Source: Candidatus Rokuibacteriota bacterium (GTDB taxonomy: Bacteria > Methylomirabilota > Methylomirabilia > Rokubacteriales > CSP1-6). From it: 64,000 nt of DNA. The position numbers were made by a program, and so were the translations under genes. Below are positions 8,609-16,562 of the stretch, piece after piece. Numbering within the stretch: the stretch's first letter is position 1; each line of letters begins with the position of its first letter. A model generated the notes under the pieces. It was not told the DNA's origin. It saw only the letters and a list, made by a program, of their open reading frames with translations, and searched no databases. Where the stretch lies: positions 1 to 64,000 of the forward strand of contig JAUSJX010000115.1 of NCBI GenBank assembly GCA_030647435.1, in the 5' to 3' direction.

Positions 8609-8881
8609 ATGTTTCTCTACCTATGGGATATCTATCGCATGGGTTGGCCGCCCAGGCCCATTTTAGGCATGGCGTGGACGAGCATCGGGCTTGTCGCCGC
8701 CTCCCTATTTGGACTTGCTGCACTTATGGCGTGCAGAGTGATTACAAATCACGTTATGGATAAGCGCACACCCACCAGGGAATGGCTAGGTGATGTGCGT
8801 TTGGCAGAACCGATCTGCTTTGTACTAATAGTTCTCGCTCTCGTGCTGGCTGGCGTAAGCGGCATTCAGTATTTTGTCTGA
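8609..8881 (+). CDS. Small membrane protein
   Basis: 90 residues with two strong hydrophobic stretches (about 20-45 and 68-88) and a basic linker between them (DKRTPTREW). No family is recognised. It starts 27 bp after the hydrolase stop and shares its low GC, so the two are probably co-transcribed and acquired together. The stop falls about 15 bp before IS91 copy F begins. Confidence 0.5.
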   Translation: MFLYLWDIYRMGWPPRPILGMAWTSIGLVAASLFGLAALMACRVITNHVMDKRTPTREWLGDVRLAEPICFVLIVLALVLAGVSGIQYFV

Positions 8882-8895
8882 CCGCAAATAAAGGG

Positions 8896-9312
8896 GGCCT
8901 GGGCCACCCTGATGCGCCGGGCCTTCGGGATCGACGTGCTCGCGTGCCCGCGCTGCGGCGGCCGGCGGCGGCGCATCGCCACGGTGGAGGACCCGGCCGT
9001 GGTGGGCACGATCCTCGCGCCCCTGGGCCTGCTCCACCCGGCGGACTCTCCGGGGCCGGCCCCGCCGTCGGCCGCCCTGCGCGCTGCCGCCCCCTCCCAT
9101 CAATAATCCGTCCCAGTCCCGGGGTGGGACTCTGCCCCTGCAGGACGCGTCTTGACTGCCCCGCGGGCGCCGGCGCAAGATCGCGGTTGATGACTGGCCC
9201 GGCTGCGGGATCACCGATGCGCGACGCGCGGTGCTCTCGGCGCCAGCCACCCCGCCGTCGGCGCCCGCCGGCCCCGGCCCGGTCTGAGAATGGCCTTTTT
9301 GTCTCCTACGCG
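8896..9312 (+). pseudogene. IS91-family transposase 3' fragment and end, copy F
   Basis: The frame from WATLMRRAFGID through CPRCGG and IATVEDPAVVG to a stop at 9106 is the C-terminal end of the same transposase as at 1-485, here without the 11-base deletion. The downstream sequence to the motif CTACGCGC (about 9305-9312) matches copy A closely. Only the 3' part is present, so it cannot encode an active enzyme. It closes the accessory region. Confidence 0.65.
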
Positions 9313-9367
9313 CTTCGGCGACACGCTCCGCGACGCCTGGGACCCGAAGCTCCGCCGACAGGGCTGA
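9311..9367 (+). pseudogene. Possible remnant of an ABC permease C terminus
   Basis: Eighteen codons read RFGDTLRDAWDPKLRRQG then stop. This resembles the conserved tail of OppC/DppC-type permeases (GDxLRDxLDPRL). It abuts the IS91 end and faces an oligopeptide-type binding protein gene on the other strand. It may be what is left of a permease gene cut by the element. The stretch is short, so support is limited. Confidence 0.3.
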
Positions 9368-9379
9368 GCCGCTTGCGGG

Positions 9380-10918
9380 CTACTTTCCCTTCAGCGTGAC
9401 GTCCTCGTAGGGCGCCGAGTAGGCGTGGCCGGAGATGAGGCCGAGGCCCGACTCCTTGACGCGCGGCCCCACGCCGTTCAGGAAGGCCAGCTCCCAGATG
9501 GGCGCGTAGATAACCCTGTCCACGACGACCTGCTGCATCTTGTGCAGGATCGCCTCGCGGCGCTTCCGGTCCAGCTCGGCCGCCTGCTCCTGGAACAGGC
9601 CGTCGAGGTCCGGGTAGCTGCCGTAGACGTAGGTCCCGCCGGTGACGACGAAAGCATCGAGGCGCGTGGCGGCGTTGCCGAAGGCCCCGCTCGCTCCCTG
9701 GATGATGTTCTTGAGCTTCTTCTCCGAGTACGCGCTGAAGAACGCCGCTCGCTCGAGCGGGCGGAGCCTCACGCGAATCCCGGCCGCGTGGAGGTTGTTG
9801 CCGACGGCTTCGGCCAGGTTGGAGTAAGAGGCGTCGCAGAAGTACTCGCCGGCATCGAAGCCGTTGGGATAGCCGGCCTCCGCGAGGAGCTGCTTGGCCC
9901 GGGCGGCGTTATATGTGGGAGCAGGCGGCTGCCAGAAGAAGTCGAACGAGCTGGGGATGATGTTGCCGGTGAGCTTGGAATGCCCAAGGGTCAGCGCCTG
10001 GTTGATGGTCGGCCGGTCCATGGCCAGGCTCGCGGCCAGCCGCACCCGGCGATCGTGCCACGGCGACTTGGGGTCCCACTGGTCCGGGAAGTAGAGCCAG
10101 AATGCGGCCTGGATGACCGCGGGCTTGAGGGTGAGACCCGCCGTCCGCTGCAGCTCCTCGGCCAGCTCGCCGCGCACGGAATAGACGATGTCCACTTCGC
10201 CGCGCTTGAGCGCGGCCAACCGGGTGGACTCGTCGGAGATCACCCGGAAGACCAGGCGCTTGACGCTGGGGGTCTTTCGCCAGTACTGGTCGAAGGCCTC
10301 GAGGACCAGCTCGACCCCGGGGTTGAACGACACGAACTTGTAGGGCCCAGCGCCCACCGGCGCTTTCTTGAAGCCTTCGTCGCCCACCTTCTCGACGTAC
10401 TTCTTCGGCACGATCCAGCCCGCACCGGTGGCGCTCGAGTAGAAGGTCAAGAAATCAGGCCACGGCTGCTTCAGGCGGAAGCGGACGCGCGCAGGATCGG
10501 GCGCCTCCACCGCTGCCACCCGGTCCTTGATCATCTTGTTGGACGTGCCGCGGTACCGCTCGAAGGAGAACTTCACATCCTCGGCGGTGACGGGGTCGCC
10601 GTTGTGGAATCGGGCCCCTTTGCGGAGGACGAATTCGTAGACGAGGCCGTCCTTGGAGACGGACCACGATTCGGCCAGGCTCGGCGCCGTCGGCTGGCCG
10701 GGCATGGGCTTCACCACGGCGTCGTGCAGCGCATAGAGCACCATGAAGGGCGTGATCATCCCGATGGTGTCGGCGGGATCGAACCAGAGCGGGGCCAGCG
10801 AGACGTGCACGCCCCAGATGAGCTGGCCTTCGGGGGCGGCCAGCCCCCGGGCGGGCGCAACGGCGAGGACGAGCACGAGAACGGCGAGGCTCAGGACGAG
10901 CGCGCGTCGATAGGTCAT
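9380..10918 (-). CDS. ABC transporter substrate-binding protein, family 5
   Basis: About 512 residues. A signal peptide is clear (RRALVLSLAVLVLVLAVAP, then ARG-LAA). The body has SBP_bac_5 hallmarks: LAESWSVSKDGLVYEFVLRKG, FHNGDPVTAEDVKFSFER, and a closing region typical of oligopeptide, nickel or glutathione binders. It acts outside the membrane, delivering ligand to an importer. No permease or ATPase gene is adjacent, only the possible remnant at 9311. ATG 10918 is chosen because AAGGAGG lies 7 nt upstream. It is probably the last gene of an operon with the TauD and hydrolase genes. Confidence 0.88.
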   Translation of the reverse strand: MTYRRALVLSLAVLVLVLAVAPARGLAAPEGQLIWGVHVSLAPLWFDPADTIGMITPFMVLYALHDAVVKPMPGQPTAPSLAESWSVSKDGLVYEFVLRKGARFHNGDPVTAEDVKFSFERYRGTSNKMIKDRVAAVEAPDPARVRFRLKQPWPDFLTFYSSATGAGWIVPKKYVEKVGDEGFKKAPVGAGPYKFVSFNPGVELVLEAFDQYWRKTPSVKRLVFRVISDESTRLAALKRGEVDIVYSVRGELAEELQRTAGLTLKPAVIQAAFWLYFPDQWDPKSPWHDRRVRLAASLAMDRPTINQALTLGHSKLTGNIIPSSFDFFWQPPAPTYNAARAKQLLAEAGYPNGFDAGEYFCDASYSNLAEAVGNNLHAAGIRVRLRPLERAAFFSAYSEKKLKNIIQGASGAFGNAATRLDAFVVTGGTYVYGSYPDLDGLFQEQAAELDRKRREAILHKMQQVVVDRVIYAPIWELAFLNGVGPRVKESGLGLISGHAYSAPYEDVTLKGK

Positions 10919-11016
10919 GAACACGCCTCCTTCTGGTACGAACGTTCCCTACCTAGGTCTCCGCTTTCCGAAGGGACCGGGTCCAATCTCCTGACGGCCG
11001 TGCGTGCCCCCGCCGA

Positions 11017-12078
11017 TCAGGCGGGCACGGGCTGGGCGATGCCGCCGCGCGGCGCGCCCGGCGCCGTCGTGCCCCAAAGCGACTCGAAGCCCGGCGGCAG
11101 CTCGCGGCTGTTGGGCGGCGCGAGCCAAAGGCGCAGCAGGAGCCGGTCGCGGTCCGGCCCGTCCGCGTCTTCATACGCCGTACGCCCGTGGTAGACGACG
11201 TGGTTGTTGAGAAGCTGGAGGTCGCCGGGCTCGAGCTCCATGGTAAAGGCCAATTCTTCGCACACCTCGGCGTGCAAGTCGAGCGCTTCCTCCTGGGCCG
11301 GATTCAGGCGCGGGATCCCGGGAAGCTTCTGCGCAGCCTCCACGAAGGTCCGCGAGTACTGCGTGGTGAACTTGCCCTGGTGCCTTGCGAAGAGCGGCAG
11401 CGCGTACGTCTGGCGCTCGCCGCCGGCCTCCTCGCCCTGGCGGCTCCGCCAGTAGTCCTGCCAGAGAAACGCGTGGAGGTCGGGCCGCCGGGCGAGGATC
11501 GCGTTGGCCACGCTCACCGCGCTCACGATCCGGCTCAAGCCGCCGGCGCGTGCCTTGCGCACGCACAGGAGGCTCACGAGGTCGCAGCGGTCCGTGTGGA
11601 AGCGCAGCGGCCCGGCCGACCGCGCCTTCGAGCGCGAGGAGCGGCCGAGCGCCGAGTCCATCGACACCTCGCGGACCTGTCCATAGAGGCGATTCTCGTC
11701 CCGCACCTCGCCGATCAGCTCGCCCTGCGCGTTCTGGTAGCGGGCGCGGCCCAGGTGGGCGCCGAGGCCCCAGTAGAGGTTCCGGAGCTCCTCCGGCGTA
11801 TAGCGGCCGACGGGAATGCCTCGCAGGAGCACGAAGCCGCGCCCGCGCTCCAGCTCATCGAGGACGCTCGACAGCTCGCGCGAGAACGTCGGCAGCGGGA
11901 AATCGTCGCGGCCGAAGCGCGGCCAGGCGAGGCCGCGGCGCTCCATGTCGCGGAGCGCCGCATCCAACTCGGCGACCACTGTGGGGGATACGGGCACGAT
12001 CCATTCGCTGGATCGCACCATGTCGGCGCCCAGCCACGCCTCGGGTCCGGCGATCGGCTCTGCCCGCATCGTGCTCAT
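11017..12078 (-). CDS. TauD/TfdA-family Fe(II)/2-oxoglutarate dioxygenase
   Basis: About 353 residues. The metal triad is visible: HTD in the segment LRFHTDRCD (near residue 165) and a distal His in NNHVVYHGRTAYED (near 300). RLLLRLWLAPP carries the oxoglutarate-binding Arg. Such enzymes hydroxylate small organic acids, sulfonates or amino-acid derivatives; the substrate is unknown here. An upstream AAGGAG supports the start. The alpha/beta hydrolase stops 16 bp upstream, so the two are co-transcribed. Confidence 0.85.
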   Translation of the reverse strand: MSTMRAEPIAGPEAWLGADMVRSSEWIVPVSPTVVAELDAALRDMERRGLAWPRFGRDDFPLPTFSRELSSVLDELERGRGFVLLRGIPVGRYTPEELRNLYWGLGAHLGRARYQNAQGELIGEVRDENRLYGQVREVSMDSALGRSSRSKARSAGPLRFHTDRCDLVSLLCVRKARAGGLSRIVSAVSVANAILARRPDLHAFLWQDYWRSRQGEEAGGERQTYALPLFARHQGKFTTQYSRTFVEAAQKLPGIPRLNPAQEEALDLHAEVCEELAFTMELEPGDLQLLNNHVVYHGRTAYEDADGPDRDRLLLRLWLAPPNSRELPPGFESLWGTTAPGAPRGGIAQPVPA

Positions 12079-12093
12079 CACCGCTCCTTTTGG

Positions 12094-12975
12094 TCAGTCC
12101 TTGAGGAACTCGCGGATGATCCGGAGGAACTCGTCCAGGCGGTCATGGTGCAGCCAATGCCCCGCCTTGTCGATGCCGACGACGGTGGCGTCGCGAAACG
12201 GCGCGGCGCGGCCGTCCTCGGCCGGGTTGCCGGATTGGCTCTCCTTCCCGTACAGGAGAAGGGTCGGACTGTCGATCCGCGCCCACAGGTCTTTGATGTC
12301 GTGACTGGACATATCGTAGGGGGGCCAGGCGCGCACGTAGTTGTCGAACTTCCAGCTGTAGGTGCCGTCCTCGTTCTGGTTGACGCCCTGGGCGGTCAGG
12401 TGCCGCGCCTGCTCGGCGGAGAGATGCGGATTCTCCTCCTGCATGCGGCTGAAGGCGTCCTCGATCGACGCGTAGCGCCTGGGCATCCGACCGGCGAGGC
12501 CGCGCTGCTCGCGGATCCAGTCGTCCATGCGCTCGGCAATGGGCTTGGCGCCGCGGTCCGCGAGTATGCGGGGCGGCGGGCCGAGCCCCTCGATGGCCGC
12601 CAGCCTCGCCACCGTGTCGGGATAGATGCCGGCGTAGCGGAGCGCGATGTTCCCACCGAGGGAATGGGCGATGATCGTGACCGGGGCCAGCCGCTGCTGG
12701 TGGATGAGCTGAGCCAGGTCGTAGATGTAGCCGGCCGGCGTATAGGTGCCGTCGGGGGACCACTGGCTGTCGCCATGCCCGCGCAGGTCCGGCGCGATGA
12801 TGTGCCAGTCGTTCCTGAGCGCCGCGGCGGTCCAGTCCCAGTTCCGGCAGTGGTCGCGCCCGCCGTGGAGCAGGAGCAGCGGAGGCTTGCCGGCGTTGCC
12901 CCAGTCCACGTAGTGCAGCCGCAGGCGCTGAGAAAAGTACGTGTGTGAAGTCGGTCCCGGCATGCTGTCGGTCAT
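12094..12975 (-). CDS. Alpha/beta hydrolase
   Basis: 293 residues with a standard fold. It has the oxyanion HGG in LLLLHGGRDH, DLRGHGDS before the lid, nucleophile AHSLGGN (Ser near 118), and catalytic His in AGHWLHHDRLDEF near the C terminus. The usual acid-loop Asp is not obvious (LLLYGKESQ). It is probably an esterase or C-C hydrolase acting on the same substrate route as the downstream dioxygenase. It is first in the likely operon with TauD and the ABC binding protein. Confidence 0.85.
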   Translation of the reverse strand: MTDSMPGPTSHTYFSQRLRLHYVDWGNAGKPPLLLLHGGRDHCRNWDWTAAALRNDWHIIAPDLRGHGDSQWSPDGTYTPAGYIYDLAQLIHQQRLAPVTIIAHSLGGNIALRYAGIYPDTVARLAAIEGLGPPPRILADRGAKPIAERMDDWIREQRGLAGRMPRRYASIEDAFSRMQEENPHLSAEQARHLTAQGVNQNEDGTYSWKFDNYVRAWPPYDMSSHDIKDLWARIDSPTLLLYGKESQSGNPAEDGRAAPFRDATVVGIDKAGHWLHHDRLDEFLRIIREFLKD

Positions 12976-13018
12976 CGCGTCGGCTCGATCCCCCTGGAGC
13001 AGGGTACTCCGAAACCGG

Positions 13019-13153
13019 CTACAGCCGGCTCCCGCACGTCGTGCAGAACACCCCTCCCAGGACGGCGAAGATGGCGGCCGCCTGGATCGGGTTGATGGTG
13101 ACGAAGAAGGCGGCGAACGAAGCGAGGAGGAACTCGGACAGGGGCAGTACCAT
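13019..13153 (-). pseudogene. MarC-like N-terminal fragment (44 codons)
   Basis: A short minus-strand frame, MVLPLSEFLLASFAAFFVTI then NPIQAAAIF, resembles the first transmembrane segment and the NP(I) motif of MarC/UPF0056 integral membrane proteins, which are normally about 200 residues. It stops after 44 codons. A TTGACC box 17 nt upstream of CACCAT, 7 nt before the ATG, suggests it kept its promoter. It is either a decayed gene or a short membrane peptide. Confidence 0.4.
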
Positions 13154-13225
13154 GGCGCAGATGGTGCCAGACCGGCAGAGACGGGTCAAACCACCGGGCC
13201 CCGGGGCCTCCGCTACAATGGCGGC

Positions 13226-13657
13226 ATGAGCGAGGCGATCGTGGTTACGGAGACGGTGCGCGTTCCGTCATCGGCGCTGACGGTCCACGCCGTGCGGGCC
13301 TCGGGGCCGGGCGGCCAGAACGTGAACAAGGTCGCGACCAAGATCGACCTGCGCGTGGACCTGGCGGGCGTCGAAGGACTCTCCGATGCCGCCCGCGCAC
13401 GGCTGCGCGTGCTGGCGGGCCACCGGCTGGACGCCGACGGCCGGCTGGTGATCACGAGCCAGGCGACCCGCAACCAGGCGCGCAACCTCGAGGATGCCCG
13501 CGCCCGGGTCGCGGACCTGATCCGGGCCGCGCTCATCCCGCCGCGCCGGCGCGTGCACACGGCGCCGACGGCCGGCGCGCGGCGACGGCGGCTCGCCGGG
13601 AAGAAATTGCGCGGAGCCGTGAAGCGCTGGCGAGCCCGGCCGGGCGACGCCGACTGA
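13226..13657 (+). CDS. arfB: Alternative ribosome-rescue factor ArfB (GGQ peptidyl-tRNA hydrolase)
   Basis: 143 residues. It releases nascent chains from ribosomes stalled at mRNA ends. The catalytic GGQ is at residues 29-31 within GPGGQNVNK. The C-terminal tail is arginine- and lysine-rich (RRRRLAGKKLRG, KRWRAR) and would insert in the empty mRNA channel, as in YaeJ. A TACAAT box at 13214-13219 lies only 6 nt before the ATG, suggesting a leaderless mRNA. Length and motif order match the family. Confidence 0.9.
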   Translation: MSEAIVVTETVRVPSSALTVHAVRASGPGGQNVNKVATKIDLRVDLAGVEGLSDAARARLRVLAGHRLDADGRLVITSQATRNQARNLEDARARVADLIRAALIPPRRRVHTAPTAGARRRRLAGKKLRGAVKRWRARPGDAD

Positions 13658-13672
13658 GCGCGCGCTCCTTCT

Positions 13673-14782
13673 CTACGGCTCCAGTAGCGTCGGCGGATAG
13701 TACGGGCGATCGCCCAACGCGTCCACGGCAGCCCAGAACGCAGCACCACCCGCCTTACCCGGCTCCTCCAGCTCCCAGGTCTGCCGCCGGTAGCTCCAGC
13801 TCTCGGGATGCAGCCGGCGCGCCTCCGCCAGGTATGGCGCCGCCGCCTGCGCGTGTCCGCTCGCGTGGAGGTATTGTCCCAAGCGGAAGTTGGCCGCCGC
13901 GAGCGCGTGCTCCTCAGACGGCAGCGGCAGGCGCCGGCGCGCCGCGGCCTCAGGCAGCGCGTACGGGCTCGCGGGCCCGGTGACGGCCCAATCGCGCAGC
14001 GCATTGAGATACGCCCCGCGCACGCGCTCGCGCTCGGCCATGCCTGGAGCGCTCATCTGCTTGGTGGTGCGGTCCAGCTCCGTACGGAACGCGTCGCTCG
14101 TGCCCGCCGTCTCCGTCGGCCTCACGATCCGCCCGGCTTCGTCGATCCACACGGCCGAGGACACGTTCACGACGCCGTACAGCTCGGCTGTCACGTGGCG
14201 CTCATCGATCAGGCACGGATAGGTCGCCTTCGCGGCGCGGACCCACTGCTCGGTCTTCGCGGGCCCGCCGCTGTCGAGCGCGACCGAGATGACGATGAAG
14301 TTTCGCGCCCGCAGCTCGTCGTAGAGCGCCTGCCACACGGGCAGGTCGAAGCGGCACCCTCACCAGGACGCCCAGAACACGAGGAAGACCTTCTTGCCGC
14401 GATAGTCTGCCAGCGCGTGCGGACGGCCCTCGAGATCCGGCAGCGTGAAATCGGGCGCTCGGAGCGACTGCATCTCCGTGCGGCGGGCGGCGGCGCTTTC
14501 GCCGAAGAACCATACGCCGTGCGCGTCGTCGTGGACCACGGGCTCCGAGAGCAGCCGTGCCAGCGCGGCGAGATTGAAACGCGCGGGGCGCTCACGCAGG
14601 AACGCCGCTTCCCGGCCCCGGGGAATGGGCACGCACACGTCGCCGCGACACGCGCCTTCGGACCGAAGCTCCCAGCCGGTGGCCGCCGGCAGCTCGCTTG
14701 CCGGCACCCACAGGTCCCCGCCCTCCGCAGTGGCCGCGGCCGTATACGGCGGCCGCTCTTTGTACAGAATGGTCACGCTCAT
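13673..14782 (-). CDS. Thioredoxin/TlpA-like protein, candidate selenoprotein (UGA at codon 141)
   Basis: Read as one 369-residue protein, it has an N-terminal domain (1-105), a redoxin domain with APDFTLPDLEGRPHALADYR and VFLVFWASW, and a C-terminal helical repeat-like domain (250-369). The codon after FWASW is TGA (14362-14360), followed in frame by GCRFDLPVW. The Trx/TlpA family has its active-site Cys at this position, giving U141-G-C143. Both sides of the TGA are well-formed family sequence, and a SECIS-like hairpin follows. GGAGG precedes the ATG. It is probably a thiol/selenol reductase or peroxidase. The alternative is a nonsense mutation of a TGC or TGT codon. No sel genes lie in the window. 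Confidence 0.7.
14329..14362 (-). promoter_or_regulatory. Candidate bacterial SECIS element
   Basis: On the mRNA, the UGA is followed by 14 nt, then CCUGCC (14345-14340), a five-base loop CGUGU, and GGCAGG (14334-14329). The six-pair stem is perfect. The apical loop begins 20 nt after the UGA and has a G among its first two bases. These match the usual rules for SelB-dependent bacterial SECIS elements (loop 16-37 nt after UGA, G in loop). Function is inferred. Confidence 0.6.
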
Positions 14783-14842
14783 CGGATCCTCCGGTCTTCG
14801 TAGTCACACGCACGCGGCCTCTTGGCCGAGTGCTCCGTCCCT

Positions 14843-15172
14843 TCAACCGCCCGGCGTCTCCAGGCGATGGACGAACACCTCGATCTCTTTCTTGGTCTGG
14901 AGGTCGCCGGTCCGCGCCGCCACCTCGAGCCCCTTCCGGTACGCCGCCAGGGCTTCCTCGCGTCGTCCGGCCCGCTCCAGCGCCCGGCCGAGCCCGCGAT
15001 GCGCGGCGGAGTAGTCGGGCTTGAGCCGGATCGTTTCCTCATACTCGGCGATCGCGCTCTCGGCTTGGCCGGCCTCGAGGTACGCAGCCGCCAGGCCGAA
15101 CCGGACGACCGGATCGTCCGGCATCAGCTCGGCCACCTCCTTGAACTCGGCGATCCGATCGCGCTCAGCCAT
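14843..15172 (-). CDS. TPR-repeat protein
   Basis: 109 residues made almost entirely of tetratricopeptide repeats: PVVRFGLAAAYLEAGQAESA, then YSAAHRGLGRALERAGRREEA. It is probably a cytoplasmic scaffold. Its ATG is 2 bp after the nitroreductase stop, so the two are translationally coupled. The selenoprotein candidate begins 60 bp further on. No specific partner can be named. Confidence 0.8.
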   Translation of the reverse strand: MAERDRIAEFKEVAELMPDDPVVRFGLAAAYLEAGQAESAIAEYEETIRLKPDYSAAHRGLGRALERAGRREEALAAYRKGLEVAARTGDLQTKKEIEVFVHRLETPGG

Positions 15173-15174
15173 GG

Positions 15175-15837
15175 TCACTGCGACGGTCCGCCCCAGCGCT
15201 CGCGCATCGCGAACTCGGCGACCGGCTTGCGCTTGAGCTTCGTCAACGTGCGGACGGGCCGGCCGAGCGGCATGACCGCGCACACGGCGACGTGCTTCGG
15301 GATGCCGAGGAGCGCCTGGACCTTCGGCTCCTGGGCGGCGGCGAGCGTGGTGATGGTGCCTCCGAAGCCCTCGTGGCGCGCAGCCAGCAGGACGTTCCAC
15401 GCGAACGGGTAGATCGACGCGCCGCTCACGATGCCGATGCGCTCGAGGTCCTGGTCCATCGAGGCGACGACCTTGAGATCGACGCAGATGACCAGCACGA
15501 CGGGCGCTTTCGCGATGGGTTCCGTCAGGTGCGGCGGCGGAGGCGTGCGCTCGATGGTGGCGGCGTCCACGCCCGGCGGGTCGATGGTGTTCCAGGGGCT
15601 CTCGCCGTTCTTCACCTGGGCGGCATAGCGCTTGGCGGCGAAGCCGCTCAGGTCCGCCAGCACGCGCTTCGTGGCGGGGTCGCGGACGACGACGACGCGC
15701 CAGCCCTGCCGATTGCCGCCGCTGGGAGCGAAGCGGGCGTTGTCGAGGATCTTGCCGAGCGCTTCATCGGGCAACGGATCGCCCGTGAACTCGCGCGCGG
15801 CGAAGGTGGCGCGCATCACGTCGTAGAGCTCCATCAT
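15175..15837 (-). CDS. Nitroreductase-family FMN oxidoreductase
   Basis: About 220 residues. The FMN-binding N-terminal pattern (REFTGDPLPDEAL, then NARFAPSGGNRQGWR) and the C-terminal LLGIPKHVAVCAVMPLGRP are typical of the nitroreductase family. These are NAD(P)H-dependent reductases of nitro or quinone compounds, sometimes with other roles. ATG 15837 has GGAGG 4-5 nt upstream and is preferred over the longer frame. It is the first gene of a minus-strand operon with TPR and the Trx-like selenoprotein candidate. Confidence 0.85.
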   Translation of the reverse strand: MMELYDVMRATFAAREFTGDPLPDEALGKILDNARFAPSGGNRQGWRVVVVRDPATKRVLADLSGFAAKRYAAQVKNGESPWNTIDPPGVDAATIERTPPPPHLTEPIAKAPVVLVICVDLKVVASMDQDLERIGIVSGASIYPFAWNVLLAARHEGFGGTITTLAAAQEPKVQALLGIPKHVAVCAVMPLGRPVRTLTKLKRKPVAEFAMRERWGGPSQ

Positions 15838-15974
15838 GTGCCTCCAGCCGAGCGTTGGGTTGGACCGCACAGGAACGATACCACGGCCGGGGAGAGGTCG
15901 CTTGACGGCGCGTCCCGGCGTGTGCCCAATAGGGCCACCCGTTCCATTCTGCCGACATTCACGCGAGGAGATCT

Positions 15975-16550
15975 ATGACGCCGAAAGAGCTGGCCGCCGC
16001 GCTGCGCCGACAACTGAACCCGCGCCGGGCGACGTGGCAGAAGCCCGCCGTCCTCGTGCGGGCGCTCGGGCTGCGCCGCGGGCAGGTCGTGGCGGAGATC
16101 GGCTCGGGCCCGGGCTACTTCACCCCGCGGCTGGCGCGCGCGGTGGGCCCATCCGGTCACGTCTACGCGGTCGATCCCGAGGCGGCGGTGCTCAACGTGC
16201 TGCGCCGTCGCATGGCGCGCATGGGCGTGCGCAACGTCACGCCGGTGCTGGGCCGCGACGACGACCCGCTCCTGCCGCGCGGCCGCTGTGACGTGGCGGT
16301 GCTCATCAACGTCTACCACCACATGCGCGGGCGCGTCGCGTTCCTGCGCCGGCTGGTCGCGGCGCTGCCGAAGAACGCCCGCGTCGTGAACATCAACTGG
16401 GACGAAGAGACGGAGTTCGGCCCGCCGCCGAAGCGCCGCATCCCCCGCGCGCGCTTCCTGCGCGATGCGCGCCGCGCGGGGCTGCGGCTGGTGGCCGATC
16501 GCCCGCTCCTGCCGCACCAGTACTTCCTCGTCCTGCGCCGCGCGCGCTGA
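15975..16550 (+). CDS. Class I SAM-dependent methyltransferase
   Basis: 191 residues. Motif I is EIGSGPGYFTPRLA. Motif II carries the acidic residue in VYAVDPEA, and NVYHHM follows near residue 115. The length and arginine-rich N terminus suit a small-molecule methylase of the UbiE type. The start is preceded by GAGGAG. It converges with the SDR gene, whose stop lies 12 bp away. The substrate is unknown. Confidence 0.8.
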   Translation: MTPKELAAALRRQLNPRRATWQKPAVLVRALGLRRGQVVAEIGSGPGYFTPRLARAVGPSGHVYAVDPEAAVLNVLRRRMARMGVRNVTPVLGRDDDPLLPRGRCDVAVLINVYHHMRGRVAFLRRLVAALPKNARVVNINWDEETEFGPPPKRRIPRARFLRDARRAGLRLVADRPLLPHQYFLVLRRAR

Positions 16551-16562
16551 GCGGCGCCGGGC

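Noticed and set aside
9425-11194. 589-codon plus-strand frame opposite the ABC binding protein
   Set aside because: Shadow frame; no start signal and biased composition.
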